The translations under genes and the position numbers were made by a program. Below are positions 64,000-64,000 of a stretch of 64,000 bases of DNA, in pieces (positions within the stretch are counted from its first letter, which is position 1; each line of letters begins with the position of its first letter). Origin of the DNA: Sporotomaculum syntrophicum (GTDB taxonomy: Bacteria > Bacillota > Desulfotomaculia > Desulfotomaculales > Desulfallaceae); contig NZ_LSRS01000006.1 of the NCBI RefSeq assembly GCF_009932395.1, positions 90,173 to 154,172 of the forward strand. Reading direction: 5' to 3'. Under the pieces are notes generated by a model that did no database searches, had not been told where the DNA came from, and saw only the letters and a program-made list of their open reading frames with translations.

Positions 64000-64000
64000 G
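62882..64000 (-). repeat. 1.12-kb direct repeat, copy 2 (Rhs core)
   Basis: Second copy of the gapless Rhs core repeat at 60031-61149; it continues past the window edge. Confidence 0.9.

Noticed and set aside
1-64000. CRISPR arrays, tRNA and rRNA genes
   Set aside because: I looked for regularly spaced short repeats, tRNA-like TTCGA.TC arms and rRNA signatures and saw none; the only large repeats are the Rhs core and spacer copies.

Overview
The window looks like chromosome from a Gram-positive, endospore-forming anaerobe of the Desulfotomaculum/Pelotomaculum type (Peptococcaceae). This is inferred from gene content, not from any 16S gene. The signs are a GerA-family germinant receptor subunit, a GerMN lipoprotein, a SpoIIM-like protein, a SpoIIIE/FtsK translocase, AddAB instead of RecBCD, T-box and TPP leaders, and many TTG/GTG starts behind strong AGGAGG-type ribosome sites. 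No rRNA, tRNA or CRISPR array was seen.

Layout. 1-6.7 kb: germination gene, a small membrane protein, a DUF3231-like protein and a large phosphotransferase of the rifampin-phosphotransferase/PEP-synthase family. 6.7-14.1 kb: a compact menaquinone operon (menF-D-H-B-E-C and a hotdog thioesterase) behind a good sigma-A promoter; the last-step methyltransferase menG/ubiE lies alone at 53 kb. 14.2-20.4 kb: YjbQ, an AIM24-family protein, a decayed SPFH gene, an RlmL-type rRNA methyltransferase, a cyclophilin, the germination lipoprotein and three very small membrane proteins. 20.5-21.2 kb: RNase P RNA and a possible 6S RNA. 21.2-28.8 kb: addB-addA. 28.9-46.2 kb: housekeeping genes including spoIIIE, lgt, an orphan ABC ATPase, a TPP-riboswitch unit (thiN plus a thiamine-binding protein), glycogen phosphorylase, DUF421/DUF4363 membrane proteins and SpoIIM. 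46.4-49 kb: a T-box leader with a second T-box/terminator module, then aroF and pheA, the latter with its chorismate mutase domain at the C-terminus. 49.3-55.4 kb: bifunctional nuclease, a holin-like membrane protein, a lone starch-binding module, a TtcA-like enzyme, menG and an MFS transporter.

From 55.5 kb to the end the window becomes accessory DNA: a tex gene reduced to its first codons plus an internal piece, the 3' end of a group II intron reverse transcriptase, an IS3-family element with a large structured 3' region, and then a minus-strand array of Rhs/YD-repeat genes. The array holds two nearly identical Rhs cores ending in different C-terminal tips, each followed by a different small gene (toxin-immunity arrangement), broken Rhs pieces and three copies of a ~0.3-kb spacer repeat. 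A 1.12-kb Rhs block recurs at a constant 2,851-bp offset.

The array is the most dynamic part of the window and looks like a polymorphic-toxin locus built by recombination between cassettes. The rest is mostly core metabolism with good regulatory annotation and several small genes that standard callers would miss.
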